Shown: positions 8,120 to 16,782 of the stretch, piece by piece
Layout: the number at the start of each line of letters is the position of its first letter
How positions within the stretch are numbered: the stretch's first letter is position 1
Origin: Bifidobacterium mongoliense DSM 21395
GTDB lineage: Bacteria; Actinomycetota; Actinomycetes; Actinomycetales; Bifidobacteriaceae
Direction: 5' to 3'
DNA: 64,000 nt
Assembly (NCBI RefSeq): GCF_000741285.1
Contig: NZ_JGZE01000004.1
Coordinates: 62,001-126,000, forward strand
Made by a program: the position numbers and the translations under genes
Notes under the pieces: model-generated
The model's database searches: none
Seen by the model: only the letters and a program-made list of their open reading frames with translations
Told to the model about the DNA's origin: nothing

Positions 8120-8902
8120 TTATTCGAGTCGGCCGCGGCGCCATTGGTTGGCCCCGCTGCGGAAGTCATGGGCGGTCACGAGCAGATTGCCGGCCGTATG
8201 CATGAGCCGTGCCGCGGTCGTCCGGTCGTCGCTCGTCGGCTCATTCTGTGTGTTTCCAGGTGCTGTGTGCTCATGTGCGGAATCCCTGGGCGCATGATCG
8301 CCATGCACCAGCCGCTTCGCCTGGGCATGCAGGCCGCCGGCGATGACATCGGTGAAGGCCGCGGCACGCTCCAGTGCCACCGCGAAGTCCCCGGTGAACG
8401 CCCCGGACAGGATGGAATCAGCCGTATGCGCGATGTTCTGCGCCTCAGGAGCCTGATCGATCCCGGCCACGACCGAATCGACGGTCGCCACCGGTTCGCC
8501 GGCACGCCAGAGTCGCGAGAGTGACTGCTGGTGCCGGTGCATCCAGGTGCGCAGCAGGTACAGCCGCCACAGCATGGCCGGCAGCGTATCCGGCTGCGCG
8601 TGGCTCCAGAGTTCCGCGATGATATCCACGCCCTCGCGCTCGACGAGGGTGAGCACGCGCTCGACGACGGCGGGATCCTGGCTGTGGTGGACACGGTCGA
8701 GCATGGCGGCCGCGGAGGCGTGGCTCATCTCGTCGATGGCCTGAGGGTCGGCCCCTCCGGCGACGTGCGCGGCCACCGTAGGGTCGATCTGCGCCGGGCG
8801 TGAGGGTCGTGACGACCCGGTCCTGGCGGGAGCGAAGGATTCGCGGCTGGCGTGAATGGATGACGAGCCGTTATGGAAGGCATTGCTGGTATTAGTAGAC
8901 AA
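8120..8902 (-). CDS. conserved hypothetical helical protein
   Basis: A 260-residue protein with no recognised catalytic motif. After a Ser-rich N-terminal 40 residues comes a mostly helical core containing a WRLYLLRTWMHR segment; the last 60 residues are polar. The start is a TTG at 8902, overlapping the last 11 bases of the Nudix-phosphatase gene, with GAGAG about 9 bases upstream, so translation is probably coupled. Its place in the ppk cluster hints at nucleotide or phosphate metabolism, but no function can be assigned. Confidence 0.7.
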   Translation of the reverse strand: MSTNTSNAFHNGSSSIHASRESFAPARTGSSRPSRPAQIDPTVAAHVAGGADPQAIDEMSHASAAAMLDRVHHSQDPAVVERVLTLVEREGVDIIAELWSHAQPDTLPAMLWRLYLLRTWMHRHQQSLSRLWRAGEPVATVDSVVAGIDQAPEAQNIAHTADSILSGAFTGDFAVALERAAAFTDVIAGGLHAQAKRLVHGDHAPRDSAHEHTAPGNTQNEPTSDDRTTAARLMHTAGNLLVTAHDFRSGANQWRRGRLE

Positions 8903-10010
8903 GCGGTGTCACTCTCTGTATGTCGATGACGGCCGGCCCGTCGGGGCCGGGGACGATGAACAACGCGATGGCGCATCCCGTCGGCATGTACGGCGAGGAT
9001 CCGGCCAATTGGCGCGATAGGGATTTGGACGGGCACAGCCTCCGCAAGTGGCTGAAGACGCCGCCGATGACGGGGCGATGCATGCATATGGCCGACGTGG
9101 TGCCGGAAGTCGTCACCCGTGCGATTTCGTCCCTGATCACATGCCATGCCGAATCCGGGTTGGCGGCGAAGGCGTCTTCGGTCAGCTCCGGGGCGATGAT
9201 CAACGGCAGGTCGGTCAGCCAGGAGAAGCCCTGCAGGGTCTCTTTGCAGCGGATCCACGGCGAGGAGATGAGATGTGCCGGCTCATAGCAGGCGAGCTCT
9301 CGGTTCAGGGCATAGGCGCTAGCCGCGCCTTTGGGGGTGATCGGCCGGTTGGAGTCCGTGCCGTTCCAGAGTTTGCGGGCCATCGCCTTGCCGTGGCGCA
9401 CGATGATGATGGTCCCGCCGTGCAGGGCGCCCTCTTCGACCCGGTCGACGAACTGATCGAGGATCTCGCGGTCCTGGGGGTGGGAGAGTTGCCGCCGCGC
9501 CTGCCGTACGGAAACCCAGGCGATCTGGTCGATTTCTCCGCTGTCGGCGGGGAACACGGGGCCCAGGGCATTGGATCTGGCCTGCGGGTCAGAGGGGTTG
9601 ACGATGGTGGCCATCCAGTATTGCACATGCTTGGCGGTGCCCTTGCCCTTGCTGCTGTGCCGGTTGCGCGTGCCCTCGGCCAGGAGCGGGTATTCGACTT
9701 CGCCGATCGTCGGACCGAGCGCCACCGCCAGACCGGTTTCCTCACCGATCTCGCGCACGGCGGCATGACGATGGGTTTCGTGGAGTTCCAGCTTGCCCTT
9801 CGGCCAGCTCCAGTCGTCGTATTTAGGTCGGTGCACCATGCAGAGTTCGAGGTGGGCCAGCGCATCCCGTGTTGCGGTTGAGATCTGGTGCCGGCGGGCA
9901 TCGGGGGCATGATCGTCTCCGTGCCCCGCCGGACGTTCCTCGGCGGGCGCCGCACGATGGACCCACCGGTACGTAATACCGCCGGCCGCTTCGACCACGC
10001 GATTCGCCAT
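8892..10010 (-). CDS. Nudix hydrolase / histidine phosphatase fusion (MutT1-like)
   Basis: Two domains in one 372-residue chain. Residues about 1-180 are a Nudix hydrolase with the box GKLELHETHRHAAVREIGEE. From about 195 a histidine-phosphatase domain begins with IIIVRHGKAM and continues to a conserved CMHRP. This is the layout of mycobacterial MutT1, which sanitises 8-oxo-dGTP and diadenosine polyphosphates. The ATG at 10010 has AAGGAG eight bases upstream, better than the GTG at 10019. It lies downstream of ppk with a 95-bp gap and overlaps the next gene by 11 bp. Confidence 0.88.
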   Translation of the reverse strand: MANRVVEAAGGITYRWVHRAAPAEERPAGHGDDHAPDARRHQISTATRDALAHLELCMVHRPKYDDWSWPKGKLELHETHRHAAVREIGEETGLAVALGPTIGEVEYPLLAEGTRNRHSSKGKGTAKHVQYWMATIVNPSDPQARSNALGPVFPADSGEIDQIAWVSVRQARRQLSHPQDREILDQFVDRVEEGALHGGTIIIVRHGKAMARKLWNGTDSNRPITPKGAASAYALNRELACYEPAHLISSPWIRCKETLQGFSWLTDLPLIIAPELTEDAFAANPDSAWHVIRDEIARVTTSGTTSAICMHRPVIGGVFSHLRRLCPSKSLSRQLAGSSPYMPTGCAIALFIVPGPDGPAVIDIQRVTPLVY

Positions 10011-10105
10011 TCGTCTCACTCCTTACCTAGTGCCATGCCGCCGGTCCGGCCCGACGGTGACATGGCACCTGATGCCGTCCAGCCGGTTCGGCCTGACGAC
10101 GGCAC

Positions 10106-12325
10106 TCAGCGTTGGTGCGTGTGGATGAGGTATTCCTGGCTGTCGACCAAGGGCCGGTTCTCCTCGTCGCGTGCATGTCGCACGTATTCGCCATCGGGGA
10201 GCATGTGCCACGAAATCGTGGAGTCCGCCATCTGCAGATCGACGTAGTTGAGCAGGCGCTCGATCTGTTCGGGATCGCTGATGCGCACGAGCGCCTCGAC
10301 CCGTCGGTCCAGATTGCGGTGCATGAGATCGGCGGATCCGATCCACACCTCGGGACCGGCCGCCGGCCCTTCTCCGATCTGCGGGCCATCGGCGTTGGCG
10401 AAGGCGTAGATGCGGCTGTGTTCGAGGAACCGTCCGAGGATCGAACGGACCTTGATGTTCTCGCTGAGTCCGGCAATGCCGGGCTTGAGTGCGCAGATGC
10501 CACGTTCCACGATGTCGATGTGCACGCCCGCCTGGCTGGCACGGTACAGCGCGTCGATCGTCTTCTCGTCGACGATGGAGTTGACCTTGATCTTGATCCA
10601 GGCCTCCTTGCCCTCCTTGGCCGCGGCCTCCTCGCGTTCGATGCGCTGGATCAGGCCGCTGCGCACCGTCCGAGGTGCCACCAGGAGCCGGTGGAAGCTC
10701 GAACGCGGCGCATAGCCGGACAGCTGGTTGAACAGACGGGTGAGATCCTGGCCGACCACGGGGTCGCAGGTGAGCAGGCCCAGATCGGTGTAGAGTCGGG
10801 CGGTCTTGGGGTTGTAGTTGCCGGTGCCCACATGGCAGTAGCGGCGCAGCCCGTCATCCTCCTGGCGCACGACCAGCGAAAGCTTGCAATGCGTCTTCAG
10901 TCCGACGATGCCGTAGACGACGTGCACCCCCGCGCGTTCGAGCTTGCGGGCCCACGCGATGTTCGCGCCCTCGTCGAATCGTGCCTTGATCTCGACGAGT
11001 GCCAGAACCTGCTTGCCGGCGTGGGCCGCGTCGACGAGCGCGTCGATGATCGGCGAATTGCTCGAAGTGCGGTACAGCGTCTGCTTGATGGCGAGGACCT
11101 TGGGGTCCGCGGCCGCCTGGGCGAGGAACGCCTGCACGGATGTGGAGAAGGAGTCGTAGGGGTGGTGCAGCAGGATGTCGTGGTTGCGGATGGCGGCGAA
11201 GATGTCCTGCGCACGGCTCGACTCGACCTCCGCGATCTGGCGGTTGGTGATCGGGATGAACGGCCGGTACTTCAGGTCGGGGCGGTCGATGCTCTGCAAT
11301 TCGAAGAGCACCGTCATATCGAGCGGTGCCGGGATTCGGTATACCTCCTCCTCGCTCACACGCAGCCGGCCTGCCAGCAGCTGCGACAGGAACGGGCTGG
11401 TGGTGTCGGAGATCTCGAGCCTGATGGGCGGTCCGAAACGGCGCCGGAGCAGTTCCTTCTCCATGGCGTTGAGCAGGTTCTCGGCGTCATCCTCCTCCAC
11501 GTCGATGTCTTCGTTACGCGTGACGCGGAAGGAGCGTGCCTCCTTGATGATCATGCCGGGGAACAGGGATTCGAGGTGCGCGATGATCAGGTTCTCCAGG
11601 GGGATGAACCCGTAGCGCTCCTTGGACCCGCCCTCGTCGGTCATATCCGCGACGGGGAGCAGGCGATTGAGGTTGTCGGGGATCTTGACGCGGGCGAAAT
11701 GCGATTTGCCGGAAGACGGGTTCTCCACCAGCACCGCGAGGTTGAGCGAGCCGCCGGAGATGTAGGGGAAGGGGTGGGCCGGGTCGACGGCCAACGGCGT
11801 GAGCACGGGGAACACGAGCTGGCGATAGTAGCGTGACAGCCGTTCCTGTTCCGACGTGTTGAGCTTGTCCCAGCTCAGCAGGACGATATGCTCCTTGGCC
11901 AGGGCCGGCAGGATCTCATCGATCACCTCGTGTGCATGTTCGGCCTGCAGCTGGTGCGCCTCCTCACTGATGGCGCGCAACTGCTGACGCGGGCTCAGTC
12001 CGGAGGCCGCGGTCACGGCGATGCCCGAATCGATGCGTCGCTTGAGGCCGGCGACCCGCACCATGAAGAACTCCTCGAGGTTCGAGGCGAAAATAGCGGC
12101 GAAGTTCGCGCGTTCCAGCAGCGGCTGGTCCTTGTCCTCGGCGAGTTCCAGGACGCGCTTGTTGAACTTCAGCCAGCTGAGTTCCCTGTCGAAGAACCGC
12201 TCCGCGGTCAACGGTGCCTCACCGGCGCGCTGTTGGGTCTTGTCGGTCTTGTCGGTCTCGGCGATGTGCTCAGCGATCTGGCTGCGCAGGAGCGCCTTCG
12301 AGGGTGCGTCAAAAATCTGTGCCAT
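10106..12325 (-). CDS. ppk: polyphosphate kinase 1
   Basis: Reversibly transfers the gamma phosphate of ATP to inorganic polyphosphate through a phosphohistidine. The 739-residue protein has the N-terminal motif [12 protein letters not shown], the PLD-like core with [15 protein letters not shown], and the phosphorylated histidine region [12 protein letters not shown]. Length and domain order are normal for Ppk1. The ATG at 12325 is preceded by TAGAGTAGGAGC. AGGAG sits one base from the ATG, while TAGAGT could be a -10 for a nearly leaderless transcript, so the mode of initiation is ambiguous. Confidence 0.95.
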   Translation of the reverse strand: MAQIFDAPSKALLRSQIAEHIAETDKTDKTQQRAGEAPLTAERFFDRELSWLKFNKRVLELAEDKDQPLLERANFAAIFASNLEEFFMVRVAGLKRRIDSGIAVTAASGLSPRQQLRAISEEAHQLQAEHAHEVIDEILPALAKEHIVLLSWDKLNTSEQERLSRYYRQLVFPVLTPLAVDPAHPFPYISGGSLNLAVLVENPSSGKSHFARVKIPDNLNRLLPVADMTDEGGSKERYGFIPLENLIIAHLESLFPGMIIKEARSFRVTRNEDIDVEEDDAENLLNAMEKELLRRRFGPPIRLEISDTTSPFLSQLLAGRLRVSEEEVYRIPAPLDMTVLFELQSIDRPDLKYRPFIPITNRQIAEVESSRAQDIFAAIRNHDILLHHPYDSFSTSVQAFLAQAAADPKVLAIKQTLYRTSSNSPIIDALVDAAHAGKQVLALVEIKARFDEGANIAWARKLERAGVHVVYGIVGLKTHCKLSLVVRQEDDGLRRYCHVGTGNYNPKTARLYTDLGLLTCDPVVGQDLTRLFNQLSGYAPRSSFHRLLVAPRTVRSGLIQRIEREEAAAKEGKEAWIKIKVNSIVDEKTIDALYRASQAGVHIDIVERGICALKPGIAGLSENIKVRSILGRFLEHSRIYAFANADGPQIGEGPAAGPEVWIGSADLMHRNLDRRVEALVRISDPEQIERLLNYVDLQMADSTISWHMLPDGEYVRHARDEENRPLVDSQEYLIHTHQR

Positions 12326-12568
12326 GCTCCTACTCTAGGCGTTGCGTGTGTCGGTGAGAACCAGAACGCGCCGGAATTCAGGTGTTGTTCACGGGACGCC
12401 GAATCCCAGCGGCGTGTTGTGGGCGATGTCGCGACACGCCGAGGGAATCCGCATACGCACACGGGTGCACATATGGGCTGCGGAAACGCTCAGATTGCAT
12501 CATGGCGCGGCTGGGTGCGGACGTGAGTGCACAGTTGTGACAATAAGCGAACAAAGGGCCTTCCCGGG

Positions 12569-12596
12569 TTGCATGCCGCTCGAAGATGTGGATAAT
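12569..12596 (+). promoter_or_regulatory. promoter of the structured RNA candidate
   Basis: A -35 TTGCAT at 12569-12574 and a -10 GATAAT at 12591-12596 are separated by 16 bp. This predicts a start near 12603, exactly where the outermost RNA stem begins. Confidence 0.65.
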
Positions 12597-12602
12597 TATA
12601 AG

Positions 12603-12765
12603 TGCAAGGAAAACTTAAGAGCAGAAGCCCACAAAAGGAAATGGTCACGATGACCACTACGTTGGACGGGCAATGGATAGACTTACCGTTGCAACGATGA
12701 GGTTGTGCAGAGATTCTGCCTGGTTCTACTTGCAAGGAGACCCGCTTCGGCGGGTCTCCTTTTTT
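12603..12765 (+). ncRNA. candidate structured small RNA (6S-like rod or leader)
   Basis: Nested complementary segments close in order: TGCAAG (12603-12608) with CTTGCA (12729-12734), GCAGAA (12621-12626) with TTCTGC (12714-12719), and CACAA (12630-12634) with TTGTG (12703-12707). Inside are a TGGTCA/TGACCA hairpin (12642-12656) and CGTTG/CAACG pairing. The outer stem abuts an intrinsic terminator. A long rod with internal loops, a strong promoter and its own terminator resembles 6S RNA in size and outline, but I do not recognise a specific family. A 16- or 19-codon ORF (ATG 12650 or 12641, stop 12698-12700) with AAAAGGAA upstream lies inside, so a leader peptide is the alternative. Confidence 0.5.
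12735..12765 (+). terminator. strong intrinsic terminator
   Basis: AGGAGACCCGC (12735-12745), a TTCG tetraloop, GCGGGTCTCCT (12750-12760) and six Ts (12760-12765) form a textbook Rho-independent terminator on the plus strand. Confidence 0.93.
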
Positions 12766-12913
12766 CTGCCCGCTACGCCGTCTGTTGTACCGATATGTCA
12801 TGACCGAATGGTCGCACGGCTTGTTTGCCGAAAGGTCATCGCCGAACGGTTGCACTGAACGGTTGCGTCTTCGGTGGATTCGGGCGGACTGCTCACGTTG
12901 GGCGCCATATCCT

Positions 12914-13040
12914 CACGTTGTGTAGCACTTCCCCAACAGCCTCGAACAGTGGGGAACCAGAAACGGCCATATACCGCCAAACCGCAGGACTGCGCCGGTC
13001 CGTGCACCAGCGGGCCCCGCGGTATTGACTACACAACGTG
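12914..13040 (+). other. branched RNA-like fold upstream of tadZ
   Basis: A perfect 12-bp closing stem, CACGTTGTGTAG (12914-12925) with CTACACAACGTG (13029-13040), encloses two arms. Arm A is TTCCCCA/TGGGGAA (12929-12935 with 12950-12956). Arm B stacks ATACCGC/GCGGTAT (12971-12977 with 13019-13025), CCGC/GCGG (12982-12985 with 13010-13013) and GGAC/GTCC (12987-12990 with 12998-13001). Orientation is uncertain because the pairing also works on the minus strand; plus is chosen because tadZ lies downstream. Confidence 0.5.
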
Positions 13041-13096
13041 CAACGAGGCGTCGAAGGTGGCGCATTCGGGGCTACCGGGTTACGGGATCATGGGCG

Positions 13097-13117
13097 CGAA
13101 GGCGTGTGTGGCCTTCG
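13097..13117 (+). other. perfect hairpin just upstream of tadZ
   Basis: CGAAGGC (13097-13103), loop GTGTGTG, GCCTTCG (13111-13117). No T-run follows. It lies 57 bp before the chosen tadZ ATG, in the presumed leader. Confidence 0.45.
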
Positions 13118-13173
13118 ACCACATAGGTCTCACCGGATTGCCACGCACCCCATCATGGCGGTTCGATTGTGTC

Positions 13174-14172
13174 ATGAGCAATGATCCGAGTATCGCCGCA
13201 CCGCGCAGCCGCGACCGCAGAAGGTTCTACACGGCTGGTCCAACAGGGGACGACACGTCCGAGATTCCCATCGTGTCCCCATCCGGTTCCGCTCAGATCC
13301 GTCCCTCGTGGATGGGCGGCGGCATGGTACATGGCATAGAGCGTCGCCGGGCTATGGTGCCCCAGGGAGCGACCGATGAATCCTGGGGCCGTAACATCGT
13401 GGTGTGCACAGCCGTGAGCGGGGGTCTTGGTCTCAGTGTGTTGGTCGCGAGGCTGGCTTGGGAGATGGCCGATCTCGGCCATGATTGCGCGTTGGTCGAT
13501 GCTGATTTCCACGCCGGGGGACTGGATGTCCTGCTTGGCGTCGAACACGAGCGGGGAATGAGGTTCTCCGACGTGAAGGCGCCGTTGGGCCGTATCGAGG
13601 GGCCGGCATTGCGCGAAAAACTGGTGGTGTGGGAGGGCGTGCGGGTGTTGCCCTACGATGCATGGAACGGCGCTCCCCCCGAATGGTGGGAGGTGGAGGC
13701 CGTACTGCGCGGGTTGGGGCAGGCTGCCGACGTCGTCTTCGTCGATGCCGGGTCCGGTGCATCGCTTCCTGCCGGTATGGAGCGCGTCGGAGCCGTGCAT
13801 TGCGTCGCGGTCGAGCTTTCGGTATTGGGCCTGGCTCGGGCGAAGACGTATCTCGCACGTCTTGATCTCGATGGCTTGGCGACCGGGATGAAACCCATGG
13901 TCGTGGGACTGCATCCGCGTGGCGCCTCGAGGTCACGCCGGCTGTTGGGCGTCGACGAGGCGTCGGACTATTTGGGGTGCCCCGTCATGGGGCCGATTCG
14001 GCATCGTCGAGGACTGCAATATCAAGTGTTGGAGGGGCTGGGCATCACGCGCGGCAGCCGGTCCGGTCGTGGTATGGCGACGCGGATTGCGCAGCGGGTG
14101 GAGGGCATGTTGGGTGCCGATGCCGTCGCGGCGGCGGGAAAGCATCGGAGGGTGGTGGACGATGTTCGATGA
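13174..14172 (+). CDS. tadZ: TadZ/CpaE/Ssd-like pilus localisation ATPase
   Basis: A MinD/ParA-fold protein that places the Tad secretion system at its site in other bacteria. From the ATG at 13174 it has 332 residues. The first 70 or so are polar and variable, followed by a P-loop-like SGGLGLSVLVARLAWEMADLG, the VDADFHAGGLDVLLG segment and VVFVDAGSG. The Walker A lacks the usual lysine, as in the Ssd branch of the family, so ATP hydrolysis may be weak or absent. No good ribosome binding site precedes 13174 or the alternative ATG at 13090, so the start is uncertain. It overlaps tadA by 11 bp. Confidence 0.8.
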   Translation: MSNDPSIAAPRSRDRRRFYTAGPTGDDTSEIPIVSPSGSAQIRPSWMGGGMVHGIERRRAMVPQGATDESWGRNIVVCTAVSGGLGLSVLVARLAWEMADLGHDCALVDADFHAGGLDVLLGVEHERGMRFSDVKAPLGRIEGPALREKLVVWEGVRVLPYDAWNGAPPEWWEVEAVLRGLGQAADVVFVDAGSGASLPAGMERVGAVHCVAVELSVLGLARAKTYLARLDLDGLATGMKPMVVGLHPRGASRSRRLLGVDEASDYLGCPVMGPIRHRRGLQYQVLEGLGITRGSRSGRGMATRIAQRVEGMLGADAVAAAGKHRRVVDDVR

Positions 14173-15208
14173 CGAGCTGGACCTCGGCCCCCTGCGCGAC
14201 ATCGTGGCCGATCGTCCGGTCACCGATCTGACGGTGACGTGCGACGGCAGGGTGTGGGCCGACTATGGCATGGGCATGCAGGAATGCCGGCCCCGCATAC
14301 CGTTTGCCTCACCCGCCGTGGTGCGCGCCTATGCCGTCAATCTCTGCGCTCAATTGGGCCGCAGGCTTGATGACGCCTGTCCGATAGCCGATGCCTCGAG
14401 CGTGAGTGGGATTCGTGTGCATGCCGTGCTGGAGCCCATCGTGGCGCGGGGTGCCGTGATCTCGATTCGGTTTCCCGGCGCCCGTGCGCCCGACCTCGAC
14501 GAGTTGCATGCGATCGGAGTGTTCCCGCAAGGCTGGCTGGCGTTGTTGCGTGCCTTGGTGCGGCATAAGGCGACGATCCTCGTCACCGGTGGCACCGGAG
14601 TGGGTAAGACCACTCTGCTCAGGGCGTTGCTCGGCGCATGCCCCGTGCGGGAGCGTGTGGTGAGCGTCGAGGAGGTGCGCGAGCTGGGCGAGTTATCACG
14701 GGACAATTACGTGTCGCTGGTCTCCCGCGAGCCGAATGTGGAGGGTGCCGGCGCCGTGGGGTTGACCGAACTGGTCAAGGCCACGTTGCGGATGCGGCCG
14801 GATCGCGTCGTGTTGGGTGAGTGCCGCGGCGAGGAGGTGGCCGACCTGTTGCGGGCATTGAATTCCGGCCATCATGGCGGCATGGTCACGTTGCACGCCG
14901 ACAGCGTGCGCCGGGTTCCCGCCCGGCTCATCTCGCTGGGGTTGCTCGCCGGTATGGATCCGAGGGCCCTGGCCATGCTGGCGGAAGGGGCGTTCGATGT
15001 GGTGCTTCATCTGGTCCAGCGTGGGGGCGGGCGTCATATTGCGCAGATCGGTCGTCTGGTCCTGTCGCGGGACGGCGCGTTGCAGGGGCAGGCGCTCGCC
15101 ACCTGGGACGGCGTGGGGGAGGTCCGCCCGGGCGCCGATTGGGAGATGTTCGCCCGCACATGGCTGCACGGCGGTGGTTCCGGGTCGATGGGGAGGCATG
15201 ATGGTTGA
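14162..15208 (+). CDS. tadA: TadA/CpaF secretion ATPase
   Basis: The hexameric ATPase that powers Tad/Flp pilus assembly. The 348-residue product carries Walker A GGTGVGKTT (about 143-151), a Walker B region RVVLGE (215-220) and a His box HHGGMVTLHA (237-246). The ATG at 14162 lies inside the end of tadZ and is preceded by GGAGGGTGG. It overlaps tadB by eight bases at its 3' end. It is shorter than many TadA proteins at the N-terminus, although the core catalytic set is complete. Confidence 0.93.
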   Translation: MFDDELDLGPLRDIVADRPVTDLTVTCDGRVWADYGMGMQECRPRIPFASPAVVRAYAVNLCAQLGRRLDDACPIADASSVSGIRVHAVLEPIVARGAVISIRFPGARAPDLDELHAIGVFPQGWLALLRALVRHKATILVTGGTGVGKTTLLRALLGACPVRERVVSVEEVRELGELSRDNYVSLVSREPNVEGAGAVGLTELVKATLRMRPDRVVLGECRGEEVADLLRALNSGHHGGMVTLHADSVRRVPARLISLGLLAGMDPRALAMLAEGAFDVVLHLVQRGGGRHIAQIGRLVLSRDGALQGQALATWDGVGEVRPGADWEMFARTWLHGGGSGSMGRHDG

Positions 15209-15872
15209 TTCCTGGTACGCGGCCGCCGCATTGATGGTCGCGCTGCTGTTGACGGCCCCGGCGCCGCAGGCCCTGCACCGGGTGAGGGGTCTGGGTGCCG
15301 TGCCGATCGTCGGGCGACCGCGCATCGGTGTGCTTGCGGTGATCGCGCAGGCCTCCGCGCATATTCGTTCCGGGGGATCCATTGCCCAGGCGTTCGGGGG
15401 GTTGGGCGACGATGACTGGACCGGTGCCGGGAACCAGGCGTCGTGGTTTGGAAGAGTGCTGTCCATGAGGGCCTTGGCGCGTGAGACGCCGGCGCAGATT
15501 GATTATGCCGCCGTGGAATTGGCCCTGTCCGTGAGGTGCAGCGAACGTCTGGGATGCGAGTTGGTCCGCTGCCTCGATGACGTCGCCGATTCGTATCGTG
15601 CCTGGTCCGCCCTTGAAGAGCTTAAGGCGAATGCTCTGGCCATGCCCCAGGCGACCGTGAAGCTGCTGTCCTTGCTGCCGATCGTCACCGTGTTGCTGGG
15701 GGAAGTCATGGGTGCGCGGCCAGTCGCCTTTCTACTGGGCTCACGGCAAGGGCTGGTTTGCCTCGTGTTGGGTGGTGCGGTGTATGCGTTCGGCATGGTG
15801 TGGGTGCGGTCCTTGCTGCGTGGGGCGACGATGAAGTCCTGGGCCGAGTCCGCCATGCGGATTGAAGAGTGA
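15201..15872 (+). CDS. tadB: TadB-like inner-membrane platform protein (short)
   Basis: A type II secretion F-domain protein forming the membrane platform on which TadA acts. GGGAGG at 15191-15196 favours the second of two tandem ATGs (15201), giving 223 residues. There is one N-terminal helix (about 6-22), a cytosolic F-type domain with CLDDVADSYRAWSALEELK, and two C-terminal helices (about 152-172 and 180-200). It is shorter than the roughly 300-residue TadB of Gram-negative systems and lacks an extended N-terminal domain. It overlaps tadA. Confidence 0.8.
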   Translation: MVDSWYAAAALMVALLLTAPAPQALHRVRGLGAVPIVGRPRIGVLAVIAQASAHIRSGGSIAQAFGGLGDDDWTGAGNQASWFGRVLSMRALARETPAQIDYAAVELALSVRCSERLGCELVRCLDDVADSYRAWSALEELKANALAMPQATVKLLSLLPIVTVLLGEVMGARPVAFLLGSRQGLVCLVLGGAVYAFGMVWVRSLLRGATMKSWAESAMRIEE

Positions 15873-15930
15873 CTCGTGGAGCAAGTCGTCCGCTGCATCG
15901 TGGATTGCGTCGAGAATTGGGGGAGTGGGA

Positions 15931-16482
15931 ATGGAGACCAATGGTTATGCGATCGTCAGCGCGTGCTGTATCTCGATCATCGTGTTGATCGCCCGTCCGC
16001 GCGTCCGGCGCTGCGTTCCGTGGCGCCGTCCCGCCGTGGGCTCGATTCAACCCGACCCCGGCATCACGCTGATCTTGCAGCTGCTGGCGACCGCCGTCGG
16101 TCAGGGGACATCCATCCCCCGTGCCTTGGAGGTCATTGGGGAGAGCGTGGCGGGTTCGTACGGAGCGTCTCTCGTCCGGGTGGCGCGGGCATTGCATCGT
16201 GCGGTGCCTTGGCGTGACGCCTGGGTCCCTGTGTTGGCTGCGGGGCGGCATGAGGAGCTCTCGTTGATTCGTGACGCCTTGGAGGATGCGTGGGATCAAG
16301 GAGTGTCTCCCGTGGGCCGTCTGGATGTCGCGGTGAAGCAGATCAGAATGCGTCGGCGTGGGGCCATCGAGCGCGGAGCGTCGCGTCTGGCCATACGTCT
16401 GCTCGTGCCGACGGGCCTGTGCTTCCTGCCCGCCTTCATTCTGATCGGCGTCATTCCTTCGATCGGCTCGTTCTCCATGTGA
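15931..16482 (+). CDS. tadC: TadC-like inner-membrane platform protein (short)
   Basis: The second T2SSF-domain platform protein. The ATG at 15931 follows GGGGGAG and gives 183 residues: an N-terminal helix (about 6-20), a helical cytosolic domain with LALEV-type F-domain spacing (RALEVIGESVAGSYG, DALEDAWDQGVSP) and a final hydrophobic helix. It begins 58 bp after tadB. A run of 11 Gs starts 28 bp after its stop. Confidence 0.75.
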   Translation: METNGYAIVSACCISIIVLIARPRVRRCVPWRRPAVGSIQPDPGITLILQLLATAVGQGTSIPRALEVIGESVAGSYGASLVRVARALHRAVPWRDAWVPVLAAGRHEELSLIRDALEDAWDQGVSPVGRLDVAVKQIRMRRRGAIERGASRLAIRLLVPTGLCFLPAFILIGVIPSIGSFSM

Positions 16483-16782
16483 CTCTATGTGAATCACGTT
16501 CGTGCCTTGAGGGGGGGGGGGAGAGCGGTGCTCAGGCGTCGTCTGCCGTCATGTGACGTTCGCGGAGGTGTTGGCGGTGCATCCGGGTTATGCCCCCGAT
16601 GTGCGAAAGCTGGTGCTTGGTACCTGATACCTGATTCCTGGTGTCCGACGACGGCGACACACCGCAGCCTCCCTGCCCATGGGTCCTCGACCACAGTGCC
16701 GGTGCACACCGCCTTGCGTGGCCGGGCCCCTCCACACTGGTGCTATCGGCGATGGCCGCCGGTACTGACGAAAGGAACGATG
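16483..16782 (+). promoter_or_regulatory. 300-bp gap upstream of the pilin gene
   Basis: Contains the G11 tract, a short direct repeat (ACCTGATACCTGATTCCTGG region, 16620-16640) and no recognised promoter with both boxes. TadA-C and the pilin probably need different expression levels, so a promoter or processing site is expected here. Confidence 0.35.
16511..16521 (+). repeat. G11 homopolymer between tadC and flp
   Basis: Eleven consecutive Gs, far longer than any other G-run in the window. It lies in a 300-bp gap otherwise lacking a supported gene. A frame from a GTG at 16489 passes through the tract and, at exactly 11 Gs, stays open into flp; other lengths would close it. Slippage-type variation is plausible. 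Confidence 0.85.

Larger units (their letters stand above)
12326..13173. other. 848-bp non-coding stretch before the Tad locus
   Basis: No supported protein gene. The left 240 bp shows nothing clear apart from the ppk upstream region. The right 600 bp holds a promoter-terminator unit with nested pairing (12569-12765), a branched fold (12914-13040) and a perfect 7-bp hairpin (13097-13117). An open frame beginning at 12874 crosses this area in phase with tadZ, but it lacks a ribosome binding site and looks non-coding. Confidence 0.6.

Noticed and set aside
12641-12700. 19-codon ORF as a stand-alone small protein gene
   Set aside because: It lies wholly within a strongly paired RNA unit; a leader peptide is possible, but there is no independent evidence for a protein.
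12874-13173. 100-codon 5' extension of tadZ
   Set aside because: It is open only by chance, crosses the branched fold and lacks a ribosome binding site or plausible protein composition.
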